A stretch of 64,000 nt of DNA, from positions 62,001 through 126,000 of the forward strand of contig CANLIC010000005.1 in NCBI GenBank assembly GCA_947491025.1. Reading direction: 5' to 3'. Made by a program: the position numbers and the translations under genes. The DNA is from Myxococcales bacterium. Lineage in GTDB: Bacteria; Myxococcota_A; UBA9042. The notes under the pieces were generated by a model, which was given only the letters and a program-made list of their open reading frames with translations, was not told the DNA's origin and searched no databases. This document shows, one piece after another, positions 17,790 to 27,439 of the stretch. Numbering within the stretch: position 1 is the first letter of the stretch; each line of letters opens with the position of its first letter.

Positions 17790-19057
17790 CGTCGGCGCTC
17801 CCAGTGGCCTCCGGCAAGCATGTTGCGCCGTTCCGTCCGGCGCGCGCGCTCGGTGGCATCGCGGCGATTCTTGCGCTCCTCGCGGCCGCCATGCCGGCAC
17901 GCGCCGGCACCACCGACACGCTGCCCACCGGCACCTTCCTGCTCGACACGTCGTACGTCATCGCCTTGACCGACAAGCAGTTCGACCGCAACAGACGCGA
18001 GGTCTCGCTCATCGAGCCCATCGAGCGCTACGAGGCCGGCGGCGGCTGGCAGGGGACGCTGCGGGCGCGGCCGACGGTCGACATGCGCATGTTCGTGACG
18101 CAGTTGCTCTATGGCATCACCGACCGCTGGGTGGCGGGCGTCATCGTGCCGGTGGCGGTCTCGACCACCATCGTGCCGAACCTCGGTTGGACGCCCGGCG
18201 ATTGGAACTCCAGCCTCGGCCGCCCCTACTCCGAGAAGGACTTCTGGGAGTGGGCTGGGTCGATGGGGCAGCCCAAGCCCGCGGCGACCTGGCGCGGCAA
18301 CGTCTGGACGCCGGCCGACCTCGTGCTCGCCAGCCGCTACCGGCTGCCAGAGAGCGACGCCATGCAGCGGCTCGGCCTGCGCTGGTCGGTGATGGTCCAG
18401 GCCGCGCTGCCGACCGGGCGCGAGGTCGACCCCGAGGAGGTCATCGACATCGGCACCTCGGGCTGGTGGCTGCACAACTTCGGCGATGTCGAACTCCACC
18501 TCGCCGCCGACTGGCGCCTGCGCGACGCCGCCGGCCTCGACCGCCTGACCCTCGGCGTCGAGGCCTGGTACGCATGGCTCCGCACCAAGACCCTGCAGAC
18601 CCCGACCGGCGCCAAGAACCCGCTGCTGCTGACCTATAGCCCCTACGTCGGCGACACCCACGAGGTCGACGGCGGCGATTGGCAGGCGGCGCGCGTTGCG
18701 ATTGACGTCGTGCCGCTCATCGGGCCGACCTACGGCACCTGGATGACCAAGGGCTCGGTCGCCGCCGCCGCCGGCTTTCCGCCGCTGCTCGCCTTGAACC
18801 TGTCCTATGACTTCGTGTATCTGCAGCCAACGGTCTGGACCTCCCACGATCCGATTTGGAGCGACGAGCGCGCCCGCTACTGGGGCGAGGGCTACAAGCA
18901 CGCCTTTGCCGCCACCGCCACCCTCAGCCTGCTGCGCCTCGGCGCGCCCCTGCAACTCTACGTGCGCCAGCGCTCGCTCGACCTCGTCGCTGGCAAGAAT
19001 ATGCGGCCGGCCAACGCCACCACGTTTGGCGTTCGGCTGCTGGCGAAGTTCTGGTAG
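17786..19057 (+). CDS. Predicted outer-membrane beta-barrel protein
   Basis: A 423-residue protein with a signal peptide (GGIAAILALLAAAMPARA-G) and alternating aromatic/polar strands, many with Trp, Tyr and Gly at turn positions, ending in VRLLAKFW; a C-terminal aromatic residue is typical of barrels inserted by the BAM complex. The N-terminal part (TLPTGTFLLDTSYVIA..., YGITDRWVAGVIVPVAVS) resembles the transporter-like barrels linked to phenol or alkane uptake loci, but no family can be named with confidence. ATGA overlap with the C45-like gene sets the start and indicates coupling; the two may act as a pair in the outer membrane. Confidence 0.7.
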   Translation: MTSALPVASGKHVAPFRPARALGGIAAILALLAAAMPARAGTTDTLPTGTFLLDTSYVIALTDKQFDRNRREVSLIEPIERYEAGGGWQGTLRARPTVDMRMFVTQLLYGITDRWVAGVIVPVAVSTTIVPNLGWTPGDWNSSLGRPYSEKDFWEWAGSMGQPKPAATWRGNVWTPADLVLASRYRLPESDAMQRLGLRWSVMVQAALPTGREVDPEEVIDIGTSGWWLHNFGDVELHLAADWRLRDAAGLDRLTLGVEAWYAWLRTKTLQTPTGAKNPLLLTYSPYVGDTHEVDGGDWQAARVAIDVVPLIGPTYGTWMTKGSVAAAAGFPPLLALNLSYDFVYLQPTVWTSHDPIWSDERARYWGEGYKHAFAATATLSLLRLGAPLQLYVRQRSLDLVAGKNMRPANATTFGVRLLAKFW

Positions 19058-19254
19058 GGAAGGCGCGCAAGCCACGCTGCCCACCGCCCGGTGGCCCCGG
19101 CGTCGCGGCTCGATGGAGGCGTAGGCGCGCGATCTGTCAGGCGCCAGGGAGACGGGCGACCAAGGTGTGGGGCCTTGGCGCGGAGCCGGGCTGTCGCGAT
19201 CGGGTGCCGCGCAGATCATGATGTAATATTCGCTGCGACGTTGCGATAAGCGTA

Positions 19255-19283
19255 TTGACGCGACGGGCGGCCTCTGGCAATCT
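19255..19283 (+). promoter_or_regulatory. Predicted promoter of the atypical cassette
   Basis: TTGACG at 19255-19260, a 17-bp spacer and CAATCT at 19278-19283. An A+T-rich stretch lies immediately upstream. The transcription start would fall near 19290, exactly where the octamer array begins. Confidence 0.45.
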
Positions 19284-19290
19284 TGAGCCC

Positions 19291-19362
19291 GTTCGCCCGT
19301 TCGCCCGTTCGCCCGTTCGCCCGTTCGCCCGTTCGCCCGTTCGCCCGTTCGCCCGTTCGCCC
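19291..19362. repeat. Nine tandem copies of the octamer GTTCGCCC
   Basis: Nine perfect head-to-tail copies of GTTCGCCC occupy 72 bp, preceded by a half unit (GCCC at 19287-19290). The array lies between the predicted promoter and the ribosome binding site of the gene at 19401, so it should be transcribed as part of the 5' leader. The frame of the following gene stays open through the array back to a TGA at 19284, but no usual start codon lies inside it. Unit length is not a multiple of three. Confidence 0.95.
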
Positions 19363-19400
19363 TGAAGCGGATCGGCCATCCCGGGCGTCGGGAGGTTCGG

Positions 19401-19829
19401 ATGGCTGGATGTTCGAGCGGCTCTGTGCTGTGGCTCGACGAGTGGTTCGCGTTGGATAGCGCGGTCACCGGGCAGGCGAGCCAGTGGGTGCTGCCCATGA
19501 CGCGGTGGCTTCGTACCCAAGGATACCGCTTTGTGCGCGTGAACCTACGCGTGACCGTGGTCGGCAACGAGGACGTCGATCTGGTGTTTCAGTCGTCCAA
19601 CAACCCTGATGCGGCGTCGCCAATCGCCCTCAGCGGCGGCGCCTCCGCGCCCTCGACGTGGGCGCAGGTCGGCTCCACGGTGTCACCTGGTCGTACGATC
19701 GTCGCCAATACACAGGAGCTGAACACCGAGAATGGCCTGCGCGAACTCTTGCGGGTCATGGTCGCCAACACCAGCGTCACGCTCGGCGCCTTCGTCCGGG
19801 TCGAGATCTGGGTGACGATGGGCAACTGA
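19401..19829 (+). CDS. Hypothetical protein, probably beta-sandwich, first gene of the atypical cassette
   Basis: A 142-residue protein, not recognised. It has no clear signal peptide although the N-terminus MAGCSSGSVLWL is mildly hydrophobic. The body alternates hydrophobic and polar residues in strand-like fashion (FVRVNLRVTVV, VDLVFQSSNN, LLRVMVANTSVTLGAFVRVEIWVT), suggesting an all-beta fold. GGGAGG five bases before ATG is the best ribosome binding site in this part of the window. Three further genes follow on the same strand with gaps of 31, 7 and 100 bp, so it probably heads a small operon. Codon use is less G+C biased than in flanking genes. Confidence 0.6.
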   Translation: MAGCSSGSVLWLDEWFALDSAVTGQASQWVLPMTRWLRTQGYRFVRVNLRVTVVGNEDVDLVFQSSNNPDAASPIALSGGASAPSTWAQVGSTVSPGRTIVANTQELNTENGLRELLRVMVANTSVTLGAFVRVEIWVTMGN

Positions 19830-19860
19830 GATGCGGCCACAGCCAGCGGTGGAGGAGCCA

Positions 19861-20277
19861 ATGTGGCGCGACGATAGAGCACAGTCCGGCATCACTGTCG
19901 CAGAGTTGCGGGCTCAGGCGGCGGCGCGAGAGCAGAGCGGACTGCTCGGCCCGACGCCAACTCCACAGTTCGACGCTGGCGGAACGACCTGGGCGCCGGG
20001 GAGGCCCGGCTTGGGGAGCGCGGCGCTCGGCGCAGGCTTTGATCAATCAAGCAAGTCGCTACAAGGCCCTGCACCGAGCTGTGGCGAGGAAACGCTGACG
20101 ACTGCTCCCTGGCCGCTGCTGCTGGAACAGGCCCTGCGGCCGCTGCTCTCGCGCTACGAGGCCGAGGTGGTCGAGGCGACCAACGCGGTCGGGGTGGTGG
20201 TCGCGCGCGAGCTGCGGCTGAAGCCGCTTCAGCCATCGCTCGACGTCTCCGCCGAGCGCCTAGCTGGTCGGGGCTGA
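19861..20277 (+). CDS. Hypothetical protein, second gene of the atypical cassette
   Basis: A 138-residue protein, not recognised. The start at 19861 is favoured over the ATG at 19831 because GGAGGAG lies five bases before it. Residues 10-20 (ITVAELRAQAAARE) and 85-125 (WPLLLEQALRPLLSRYEAEVVEATNAVGV, discontinuous) are predicted amphipathic helices; the middle is rich in Gly, Pro and Thr and looks flexible. It lacks a signal peptide and catalytic motifs. It sits 7 bp before the large third gene, which implies a shared job, perhaps as a small partner or chaperone; that is a guess. Confidence 0.5.
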   Translation: MWRDDRAQSGITVAELRAQAAAREQSGLLGPTPTPQFDAGGTTWAPGRPGLGSAALGAGFDQSSKSLQGPAPSCGEETLTTAPWPLLLEQALRPLLSRYEAEVVEATNAVGVVVARELRLKPLQPSLDVSAERLAGRG

Positions 20278-20284
20278 GACGCCG

Positions 20285-22543
20285 ATGCCGACCAGCGACG
20301 ACGCCCTCAATGCCAAGCTGCCGATCTTCAGCACCCAGCTGCTCGTCGGAGCGCTGAGTGAATTCGGTCAGGGCTGGCTGGTCGAGGCGCTGGCGCCCGA
20401 CCTGGACATGTTCGGCTGGGCGAGCTACATCCCAGATTGGGGCAGCGGCTACCCGTCCGGCAATGATCCCAAGCTGATCGCGCAGATGGTTGCGTTCGCT
20501 GTCGAGGAGAACTCTCACGTCAAGGCGCCGAAGGGCCTCATCCAGGCCAAGAAGGCGGCGCTACCGCACCACTGCGTCGGCCGCGCGACAGATCTGGCGA
20601 AGTGGTCGAAGTACACGTCGCCGAACCAGTTCACCCAGCACGATGCTTTGCGGCTGTGGTCGCGGCGCGTCGCGCTGAGCCTGTACATCGACGGGGCTGG
20701 CTTGGTACCTTGGCGGCTGCGGGACTTTCCCGCGTGGCAGGTGGCTGGGATGTTGTCGTGGCGGCCGCAGTCCCCCAATAGGTTGAAGGATGTCCTGGAG
20801 GGCAGTTGGCGAGGGCATAGCCCACTACAAGCGGTCGGCGGGGCATGGTTCAGCAGTGACTTCATTTGGAACCCCGATCCGACGACGGCGTACCACGCGG
20901 CATCATCGATCATTCATGTCGCCGGCGCGACCACCCCGCGGGCTGCGCTGGCCGCATTGCGGACGTGGATGGTGCAGCGGCGGGCGCTTCATGGACAGCG
21001 GGAGTGGACGTACTTCGCGTGCAATCAAGAGGCTGATGCTCCGCCCGGGGGGATACTCGAGCTTAGCTGCAATCCTACAGGAGTCTATTCGATCTCGATG
21101 GCGCAGTGGTTGCGACGAGGATGGGGCGGTTGCGGCGTGAACAGTGCAGCATTGGCAACGCTCCTGCTTGGGGTGAATGTTCCCGCGGCAACGGTCACTA
21201 AGGTAGCTGTGGATATGCCGGCCGACGACGAGATGATACCGCCGACCACGGCTTGGTCCACGAGCCTGCGGGTGACTGATTCCGTGCCAATTCGGGTTGC
21301 GGGTGGGTTCGACCGCAACCACAACGCATGCTACGCCTTCGGCTCCGGTCTCGCCTGCACACACGGCGACCTCAACGTCAATGGCGTTGCCAACGGCGCC
21401 GTTTATGGCGACGACAGCCTCTCTGGCTGGCTACCGTGGCGCCTCCAGTTTGGCATGCACCTGTGGGCCGATGCGGTCAGTGCCCCCTCGGCTCAGCCGC
21501 CTGAGCAACCTGTGGAGCCGAGCGACGGAGTCCGGCGAACGCACCTGGCGCAAGCCCTGCTCTCGGCGATGGCAGATCCTACCTTCGCCCCTTCGCTGGC
21601 GCCGCATTGGCCTTGGATGGCATGGCGCGTCACGCAGGCCACCGCAGCCAACTGGATCCAGGCCGACCCCGGCGGCGGCGCGGTGTCGCTGCGGCGATGG
21701 CTGATGGCAGTCGCCTACTGGCCCTGCGGCCAGCCGATGCCTGGGCTCCATGGCTTGGCGGCGCTGCTGGAGACGTACGCGGGCATGTTGCCGTTGCCGC
21801 AATGGCAGCCCCTGTTCAACACGGGGTTCGAATGCTCGATGGCGCCCATGCGGCAGACGCTGGCCCGCGCCGTCCGAGAGCTGGTCACGCCAATGTCTGG
21901 GGTGGTGACGAAGGAGCCGCAAGCGCTTGCCCGTGAAGGCTACACACTGATGGCCACGCTCACCAGCGAGTCTATCGATGGCAGCGTCGCGTTGCGGGTC
22001 GTGATGCTGGCCCTGCTGACGCTCCAGGCGGCGCAAGACGGTGCGCCGAACGCGCAACAGCTGCTGCAGCTGCTTGCAGCGCATTCGTATGATATATTTG
22101 GGTTAACGCGCAGGTCTGCAAACTCTCCGGTTGCGAGTCTGTCCGGCTCGCCGGTATTGGAAACGGTACATCGCGTTGGGTTTCCGGATGACATCCAAAT
22201 TTGGTTCCTGAATCCGGCAACCTCACCTCTCAGCAACCCGTGGACGACGGTCTGCCAAGCCGAAACACTGACGCTAGATACCTACGTCAAGACATATGGT
22301 TCGACGAGTCCGGCTTCCACCGAGGATAAGCTCACACTTGCCTCCTTGGGCCCATCGGGACAGGTCGCTGGAGTGTTTGCCGGCGCCGATCCACTCGCCG
22401 TCGACATCTTTGGCCCGGCCTTCGCCAGCGTCTGCCACGGACCTGCCGAGTTGCTGCCGCCACTGGAAAAGTTCGACGAGCTGCTGGGGGTGGTTCGCTG
22501 CAGTGTGCAGGCACTCGTCGCGGCAATTGAGGAGAGCGCGTGA
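20285..22543 (+). CDS. Large hypothetical protein with a transglutaminase-like Cys segment, third gene of the atypical cassette
   Basis: A 752-residue protein without signal peptide or membrane helix, not recognised as a whole. The segment WGGCGVNSAALATLLLGVNV with Cys283 resembles the start of the catalytic helix in transglutaminase-like cysteine enzymes (a Cys followed by a hydrophobic helix and a G-V/I-P-A turn), and about 75 residues later come His360 and Asp362 in ACTHGDLNVNG, the right order for a Cys-His-Asp triad. Spacing is somewhat long and the match is by eye. The rest is rich in Trp and helical, with local A+T-rich stretches (about 22090-22110). It could be a protein-modifying enzyme acting on the small neighbours. 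Confidence 0.5.
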   Translation: MPTSDDALNAKLPIFSTQLLVGALSEFGQGWLVEALAPDLDMFGWASYIPDWGSGYPSGNDPKLIAQMVAFAVEENSHVKAPKGLIQAKKAALPHHCVGRATDLAKWSKYTSPNQFTQHDALRLWSRRVALSLYIDGAGLVPWRLRDFPAWQVAGMLSWRPQSPNRLKDVLEGSWRGHSPLQAVGGAWFSSDFIWNPDPTTAYHAASSIIHVAGATTPRAALAALRTWMVQRRALHGQREWTYFACNQEADAPPGGILELSCNPTGVYSISMAQWLRRGWGGCGVNSAALATLLLGVNVPAATVTKVAVDMPADDEMIPPTTAWSTSLRVTDSVPIRVAGGFDRNHNACYAFGSGLACTHGDLNVNGVANGAVYGDDSLSGWLPWRLQFGMHLWADAVSAPSAQPPEQPVEPSDGVRRTHLAQALLSAMADPTFAPSLAPHWPWMAWRVTQATAANWIQADPGGGAVSLRRWLMAVAYWPCGQPMPGLHGLAALLETYAGMLPLPQWQPLFNTGFECSMAPMRQTLARAVRELVTPMSGVVTKEPQALAREGYTLMATLTSESIDGSVALRVVMLALLTLQAAQDGAPNAQQLLQLLAAHSYDIFGLTRRSANSPVASLSGSPVLETVHRVGFPDDIQIWFLNPATSPLSNPWTTVCQAETLTLDTYVKTYGSTSPASTEDKLTLASLGPSGQVAGVFAGADPLAVDIFGPAFASVCHGPAELLPPLEKFDELLGVVRCSVQALVAAIEESA

Positions 22544-22643
22544 GTTCGCATGGCAGCTTCGCCTGAGTCACGGATCACGAATCGCGGCAGAGGCCTAGCT
22601 CTTGAGTCTGCGCAGAATCGATCGCGCGTGAGAGGGGGACAAG

Positions 22644-23651
22644 ATGCAGCGGTCCGACAGCGCCTCAGCCACGGAGAAAGAGAGCCCCGTGTCACGGACC
22701 TCCTCACATCACAGCCAAGCGGCGCGCAAAGCGGCGCTCCTAGGTTCGGTGATGGCCCTGTCGTTGGCGGCGCAAGCGTGCACCCAACCAGAGGTTGCAT
22801 CGGAGCCCGACGCTCAATGCCAGGAGACGGCGCCTGCAGGTAGCGATCAGGACACCGGGTCTGCGGCTTCCAAGGAGCCGTGCGTGCGCTTCAAGGAACG
22901 AGCGCCGCCATCGTGGTCCTGCGACCACTATGTTGTTGTCGCAGCGCCACAGACGTCGGCCTGGCGGGATGCGAAGAAGCATATTTTCAAGGCGGGGGCT
23001 GGCTTGCCAACCCTGCTCTTATGGCGGCGACACTTGGCGACGTTGGCGGAGCAATTGTACAAGCCGATCATTGGGATCGGGCAATTTGGGCTCATCAAAC
23101 TCCATGGCCCAGTGTATGGCTCAGTTTCCATCGAGGCCACATCAGGAGCTGCGTACCTTGGAATGACGCATGACTGGCTTGAAGGGACGCCGTGGTATCC
23201 CTATGGACCGACGGGACAAGGATTCGAATGCGACAACGGCGTAGATTGGTCCTATTATGTTGGCCCCAAGTTCGTGCGGCCTTGGCTCACCAATGTCCTC
23301 CAATCCGGACCCCAACAGCTCGTCCCGCCGTGTTGCGGTCGGACGATGTGCCAGATTCCGAACCAGATGGGGGACCATTTCGACCCCACCAATCACTTCG
23401 AAGAGCGTGCCGAGACCTTCGCACTGGTTTGGATGCCAACACTCGGGAACGCAGACAAACACGCCTGCATCCGCCTCACCTTCCACCCGATCGACGAGTG
23501 CCACCCAGCCGCCGCCGAGGTCCCCTACCCCTGCACCATCGACACCCCCCTTGACTTCGCCGTCTGCTACAACGGCGCCACCCCTGACTCCGTGGGCTGG
23601 AAGGGCGTCAAGCAGGTCGAGCTCGCGCCGTGGAGCCCTGAGGGCAAGTAG
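22644..23651 (+). CDS. Hypothetical Cys-rich lipoprotein or exported protein, fourth gene of the atypical cassette
   Basis: A 335-residue protein, not recognised. The N-terminal region has a hydrophobic core (AALLGSVMALSLAAQAC) ending in a lipobox-like AQAC with Cys46, preceded by a long polar stretch; the Gln at -2 makes lipidation less sure. The mature part has at least a dozen cysteines (for example CCGRTMC, CDNGVDW, IDECHP, YPCTID), probably in disulfides, and many Tyr, Trp and Pro. AGAGGGGGAC lies a few bases before the ATG. It follows the 752-residue gene after 100 bp. The last 200 bases return to the high-G+C codon use of the surroundings. Confidence 0.55.
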   Translation: MQRSDSASATEKESPVSRTSSHHSQAARKAALLGSVMALSLAAQACTQPEVASEPDAQCQETAPAGSDQDTGSAASKEPCVRFKERAPPSWSCDHYVVVAAPQTSAWRDAKKHIFKAGAGLPTLLLWRRHLATLAEQLYKPIIGIGQFGLIKLHGPVYGSVSIEATSGAAYLGMTHDWLEGTPWYPYGPTGQGFECDNGVDWSYYVGPKFVRPWLTNVLQSGPQQLVPPCCGRTMCQIPNQMGDHFDPTNHFEERAETFALVWMPTLGNADKHACIRLTFHPIDECHPAAAEVPYPCTIDTPLDFAVCYNGATPDSVGWKGVKQVELAPWSPEGK

Positions 23652-23828
23652 CGAGGCGTTCTCCCCAGTTGCCGTGCGCGCTTGGACTTCCAGTTGGCGC
23701 TGAGGCTGCCGCCTCAAAGTGGCGTCTCTCGACGGTGCGGCGGTTGGGCGGCAGCGCAGGGTTGACGGCGCCTGGGTCGGCGCGCAGGCTCGGCGTTGGC
23801 CCACCGTGTGGCCGCTGGCAGTGCTCCC

Positions 23829-24872
23829 ATGCGCGCTCTCGCTCCCGGCCGACGTCGCTCCGACCGCCACGGCCGCTCGGCGTCCGTGGCGACCGCCCTC
23901 GCCTGCGCGCTCGCCGCTTTGGCCTCCGCACCGGCAGCTGCGGCGCCGACAAGGGCGCCGACCAAGGCGCCGACCAAGGCGCCGACGCAGGCCAGCGCAT
24001 TGACGTCGCCCAAGGTCGTCGTCGCCAAGGCGGGGGAGGCGACGCGGCTCGCGCTCGACACCACCCACGTCTACTGGACTTCGCGCGAGGGCGTGGTGGC
24101 GCGTGCGCCCAGGCGTGGCGGCAAGCGCCAGGTGCTCGCGCGCGGCCAGAGCAGGCCCTTCGCGATCGCGGTGCACGGCGGCTACGTGTATTGGACCAAC
24201 CTGGTCGGCGACTCGATCTGCCGCGTCAAGAGTGGCGGCGGCAAGGTCCAGGTGCTGGCGCGGGCGCAGAACCTGCCGTCAGCGCTCGTCATCGACGCCG
24301 CGAGGGGCCAAGCCCTGTGGCTGACAGAGGTGGGCGAAGACGAGGACTTCGTCGTGGCGGCGCCGCTGGCGGGCGGCGAGCCAAGGCGGATCGCCCGCGT
24401 GGCGGGTGCGACGGGCTTGGCGGTCGACGCCGGGCACGCCTATGTCACGAGCAGCGGGGGATTCCTGATGCAGCTGCCCTTGCCGGCGGGCGAAGGGCGC
24501 CAGCTGGTCGAGAACGAGGTCGTGGGCTACGACGTCGCCGTCGGTCTGCACGGGGCCTGGGTGACGACCGAGGCGGCTGGCACGGGCAGTAGCGTCCTGC
24601 GGGTGCCGCTGGACGGCGGCGCGCCGGTGGTGGTGGCGCGGGGGCTCGACGAGATTTTTTCGATTGCGCTGGCGGGCGACCAGCTCTGGTGGGCGACCCG
24701 GGAGACGGGCGAGGTGGTTCGCGTCGCCGCGGCTGGGGGGATGCCGGAGCGGATGGCGAGCGGGGTGGGGCAGGCCCCGGCGCTGGCCGCGGATGGGCTG
24801 GGGGTGGTGTTGGGGGCTGGCGGGCGGATCGTGGGGTGGCGCTTTGGGCCTGGGGCTGGGAGCGCGGAGTGA
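23829..24872 (+). CDS. Exported beta-propeller protein
   Basis: A 347-residue protein from the ATG at 23829. A signal peptide ([20 protein letters not shown]) is followed by a short linker with three TKAP-type repeats, then about 290 residues of repeated units with the form ...[20 protein letters not shown], ...[21 protein letters not shown], ...[22 protein letters not shown]. These are six-bladed propeller repeats like those in NHL/YVTN/DUF5050 proteins, which bind ligands or partners and have no reaction of their own. The stop overlaps the GTG of the DUF255 gene (GTGA), so the two are coupled and may work together in the periplasm or at the outer membrane. Confidence 0.72.
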   Translation: MRALAPGRRRSDRHGRSASVATALACALAALASAPAAAAPTRAPTKAPTKAPTQASALTSPKVVVAKAGEATRLALDTTHVYWTSREGVVARAPRRGGKRQVLARGQSRPFAIAVHGGYVYWTNLVGDSICRVKSGGGKVQVLARAQNLPSALVIDAARGQALWLTEVGEDEDFVVAAPLAGGEPRRIARVAGATGLAVDAGHAYVTSSGGFLMQLPLPAGEGRQLVENEVVGYDVAVGLHGAWVTTEAAGTGSSVLRVPLDGGAPVVVARGLDEIFSIALAGDQLWWATRETGEVVRVAAAGGMPERMASGVGQAPALAADGLGVVLGAGGRIVGWRFGPGAGSAE

Positions 24873-27352
24873 CGCTCGGTGGCGGGGCGGTGGGGCTAAG
24901 GGGCGGTCGGGCGCGCTGGCCGGCCGCTGGCGCTGCACGCTCGAGCCGCGCGCTGCTCATCGCCGCCACCGCGCTGGTCTTGGTGATGGCCTGCCAGCGG
25001 CGCACTCCGGAGTCAGCGATGCCGACCGTGCCGACCGCGCCTGCCCCTGTCACAACGTCGGTCACGCCGTCCGCGCGCAGATTCGCCACCCAGCCCCAGA
25101 CACAGCCCTATCCCGCCGAAGTCGACGCCACGCTCGCTGCCGCCACCGCCGCCCTGCCGAAGGGCTATCGGCCACGCACCCGCCACCACGGTGGCAAGGA
25201 ACACCCTGGAAGCGGCCCGCACCCCGACCCCTACGCCCCAGCCGGCGCCTCGCCGAATTTCACCAACCGCCTGCTGCTCGAGACGAGCCCCTACCTGCGC
25301 CAACACGCGCACAATCCGGTCGATTGGCGCCCCTGGGGCTCCGAAGCCTTCGCCGAAGCGCGGCGCCTCAAGCGGCCGATCTTCCTCAGCGTCGGATACG
25401 CCACCTGCCACTGGTGCCACGTCATGGAGCACGAGAGCTTCGAAGACCTCGCCATCGCCGCATTGATCAACGCCCGCTACGTGCCCATCAAGCTCGACCG
25501 CGAAGAGCGCCCGGACGTCGACGCCATCTACATGGCGGCGGTGCAGGCCATGAGCGGCAACGGTGGCTGGCCGATGAGCGTGTGGATCGCCCCTGGGCCC
25601 GGCGGCGCCGGGCAGGAGCTCGCCGGGCTGCCCTTCTTCGCCGGCACCTACTTCCCACCGCGCGGCGGCATGCGCGGTCGCCCTGGCTTCGAAGGGTTGC
25701 TGACGCAGTTCGCCGACCAATACCAGGAGGACGAGGCGGGCGTCGTCGCCCAAGGTCGCCGCGTCGCGGCCCACATCGCGGCGCAGATGGCGACGTCGCA
25801 GCGCGGTGACGTCGTCGGCGTCGATGCCGTCGATCGCCTGGCGGCCCAGCTGCACGGCCAGTTCGATGCGGTGCACGGCGGCACGCAGCGGGCTCCCAAG
25901 TTCCCGAGCAACATCCCGGTCGGCCTCCTGCTGCGCCACGCCGCCCGCGCCGGCGCCCCGCAGAGCCGCCACGTCGCCCTCTTCAGCCTCGCCAAGATGT
26001 CGATGGGCGGCATCTACGACCACGTCGGCGGCGGCTTCGCCCGCTACAGCACCGACGCCCGCTGGCTGGTGCCGCACTTCGAGAAGATGCTCTACGACCA
26101 GGCCCTCATCGGCGCCGCCTTGGTCGACGCGCTGCAGGCGAGCGGAGATGCCCGCTATGCCACGACCCTGCGCGAGACCATGGACTACCTGCTGCGCGAG
26201 ATGCAGGCGCCGGGCGGGGCGTTCTACTCGGCGACCGACGCTGACAGCGAGGGCGAGGAGGGCCGCTTCTTCGTCTGGACGCCGGCGCAGCTGCGCGAGG
26301 TGCTCGGCGAAGCCGACGCGACGCTCGTCGCCGAGGTCTACGATGTCAGCGAGCGCGGCAACTTCGAGGGCAACAACGTCCTGCACCTGGCGCGCAGCCT
26401 CGAGGAGGAGGCCAAGGCGCGCGGCGTGGCGGCCGAGGCATTCACCGCCCGGCTGCGCGCGGCCCGCGACAAGCTCTACACCGCCCGGGCCAAGCGGGTC
26501 CCGCCGCTGCTCGACGACAAGATCATCGCGTCCTGGAATGGATTGCTGATCGCGACGTTGGCGCGCGCCGGCGCAGCGATCCCCGAGCCCCGCTACCTCG
26601 AAGCCGCCGGCCGCGCCGCCGACTTCGTCCTCGCCAAGATGGCGGACGGCCAGGGCGGGCTGCGGCGCATCGCCCATGGCGAGCAGGCGCACATCGAGGG
26701 CATGTTGGACGACTACGCCTTCATGATCCAGGGCTTGCTGGCGCTCTTCGAGGCCACAGGGGCCCCGCGCTGGCTGGAGCGGGCGCTGGCGCTCCAGGCC
26801 GCCCAGAACGCCGGCTTCGCCGACAGCGCCGGCGGCTACTTCATGACCGCCGCGACGGCGTCGCCCCTGCTGGCGCGCGAAAAGCCCGACTACGATGGCG
26901 CCGAGCCAAGCGGCAACTCGATCGCGGCGCAGAACCTTTTGCGGCTGGCCGCCCTCACCGGCGAAGAGGCATACCTGGAGCGCGCCCGCGCCGCCCTCGC
27001 CGCCTTCGGCCAGCGCCTCGCCCGCTCGCCGATGGCGCTGACCGAGATGCTCGTCGCCGTCGAGCTGCTGCATGCGCCGCTCAAGCAGCTGGTCTTGGTG
27101 CGGCCGGCCGGCAGCGCAGCGACGGCATTTGCGCCCATGTTCGGGGCCCTGCGCGGCGTGGCGCCCGTGAATCACGTCGTCATCGCGGTCGAGCACGGCG
27201 CTGGCCAGGCGGCCCTCGATGCCCTGACGCCGCTGACGCGCGAGAAGGTGGCGCGCGACGGCAAGGTGACGGCCTACGTCTGCGTGCGCGGCATCTGCAA
27301 GTTGCCGACTACGGACCCGGCCTTGATGGTGGCTCAGCTCCGCGAGCCTTGA
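24869..27352 (+). CDS. DUF255 (YyaL/SPATA20-like) thioredoxin-domain lipoprotein
   Basis: About 827 residues from the GTG at 24869, which overlaps the previous stop. A hydrophobic segment ends in VLVMAC (Cys42), suggesting lipidation; most relatives are cytoplasmic, so export is a notable variation. Residues 130-290 are the DUF255 thioredoxin-like domain, opening with [21 protein letters not shown] (discontinuous listing) and bearing CHWCH (Cys180, Cys183) and the [11 protein letters not shown] loop. The rest (about 310-800) is the alpha/alpha-barrel typical of the family, including [13 protein letters not shown] and [10 protein letters not shown]. The reaction of the family is not settled; a thiol-disulfide role is suggested by CxxC. 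It converges on the lysyl oxidase gene. Confidence 0.88.
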   Translation: MTLGGGAVGLRGGRARWPAAGAARSSRALLIAATALVLVMACQRRTPESAMPTVPTAPAPVTTSVTPSARRFATQPQTQPYPAEVDATLAAATAALPKGYRPRTRHHGGKEHPGSGPHPDPYAPAGASPNFTNRLLLETSPYLRQHAHNPVDWRPWGSEAFAEARRLKRPIFLSVGYATCHWCHVMEHESFEDLAIAALINARYVPIKLDREERPDVDAIYMAAVQAMSGNGGWPMSVWIAPGPGGAGQELAGLPFFAGTYFPPRGGMRGRPGFEGLLTQFADQYQEDEAGVVAQGRRVAAHIAAQMATSQRGDVVGVDAVDRLAAQLHGQFDAVHGGTQRAPKFPSNIPVGLLLRHAARAGAPQSRHVALFSLAKMSMGGIYDHVGGGFARYSTDARWLVPHFEKMLYDQALIGAALVDALQASGDARYATTLRETMDYLLREMQAPGGAFYSATDADSEGEEGRFFVWTPAQLREVLGEADATLVAEVYDVSERGNFEGNNVLHLARSLEEEAKARGVAAEAFTARLRAARDKLYTARAKRVPPLLDDKIIASWNGLLIATLARAGAAIPEPRYLEAAGRAADFVLAKMADGQGGLRRIAHGEQAHIEGMLDDYAFMIQGLLALFEATGAPRWLERALALQAAQNAGFADSAGGYFMTAATASPLLAREKPDYDGAEPSGNSIAAQNLLRLAALTGEEAYLERARAALAAFGQRLARSPMALTEMLVAVELLHAPLKQLVLVRPAGSAATAFAPMFGALRGVAPVNHVVIAVEHGAGQAALDALTPLTREKVARDGKVTAYVCVRGICKLPTTDPALMVAQLREP

Positions 27353-27391
27353 GCTCAGGTCCCCGCCGCACCGTTCTCTCGCCTCGACCGC

Positions 27392-27431
27392 GGCGCCGGG
27401 TGGGTATCAAGACGCCGATTCTGCCGGCGCC
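27392..27431. terminator. Possible bidirectional hairpin between convergent genes
   Basis: GGCGCCGG at 27392-27399 is repeated inverted as CCGGCGCC at 27424-27431, between the stops of the DUF255 and lysyl oxidase genes. The loop is long (24 nt) and there is no T run, so this would be at best a weak or factor-assisted terminator. Confidence 0.3.
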
Positions 27432-27439
27432 TTGGGGCG

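Larger units (their letters stand above)
19058..19400. other. Intergenic region before the atypical cassette
   Basis: This 343-base gap has a G+C-rich left part without features, then an A+T-richer patch at about 19215-19256 containing ATCATGAT, a predicted promoter (19255-19283), a tandem octamer array (19291-19362) and a strong ribosome binding site (GGGAGG, five bases before the ATG at 19401). Confidence 0.6.

Noticed and set aside
15828..17900. A 690-codon antisense frame opposite the C45-like gene
   Set aside because: No signal, motif or ribosome binding site; the sense frame has a lipobox, family motifs and translational coupling.
19291..19362. Octamer array considered as a CRISPR array
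   Set aside because: Units are contiguous with no spacers and only 8 bp long; no cas gene is near.
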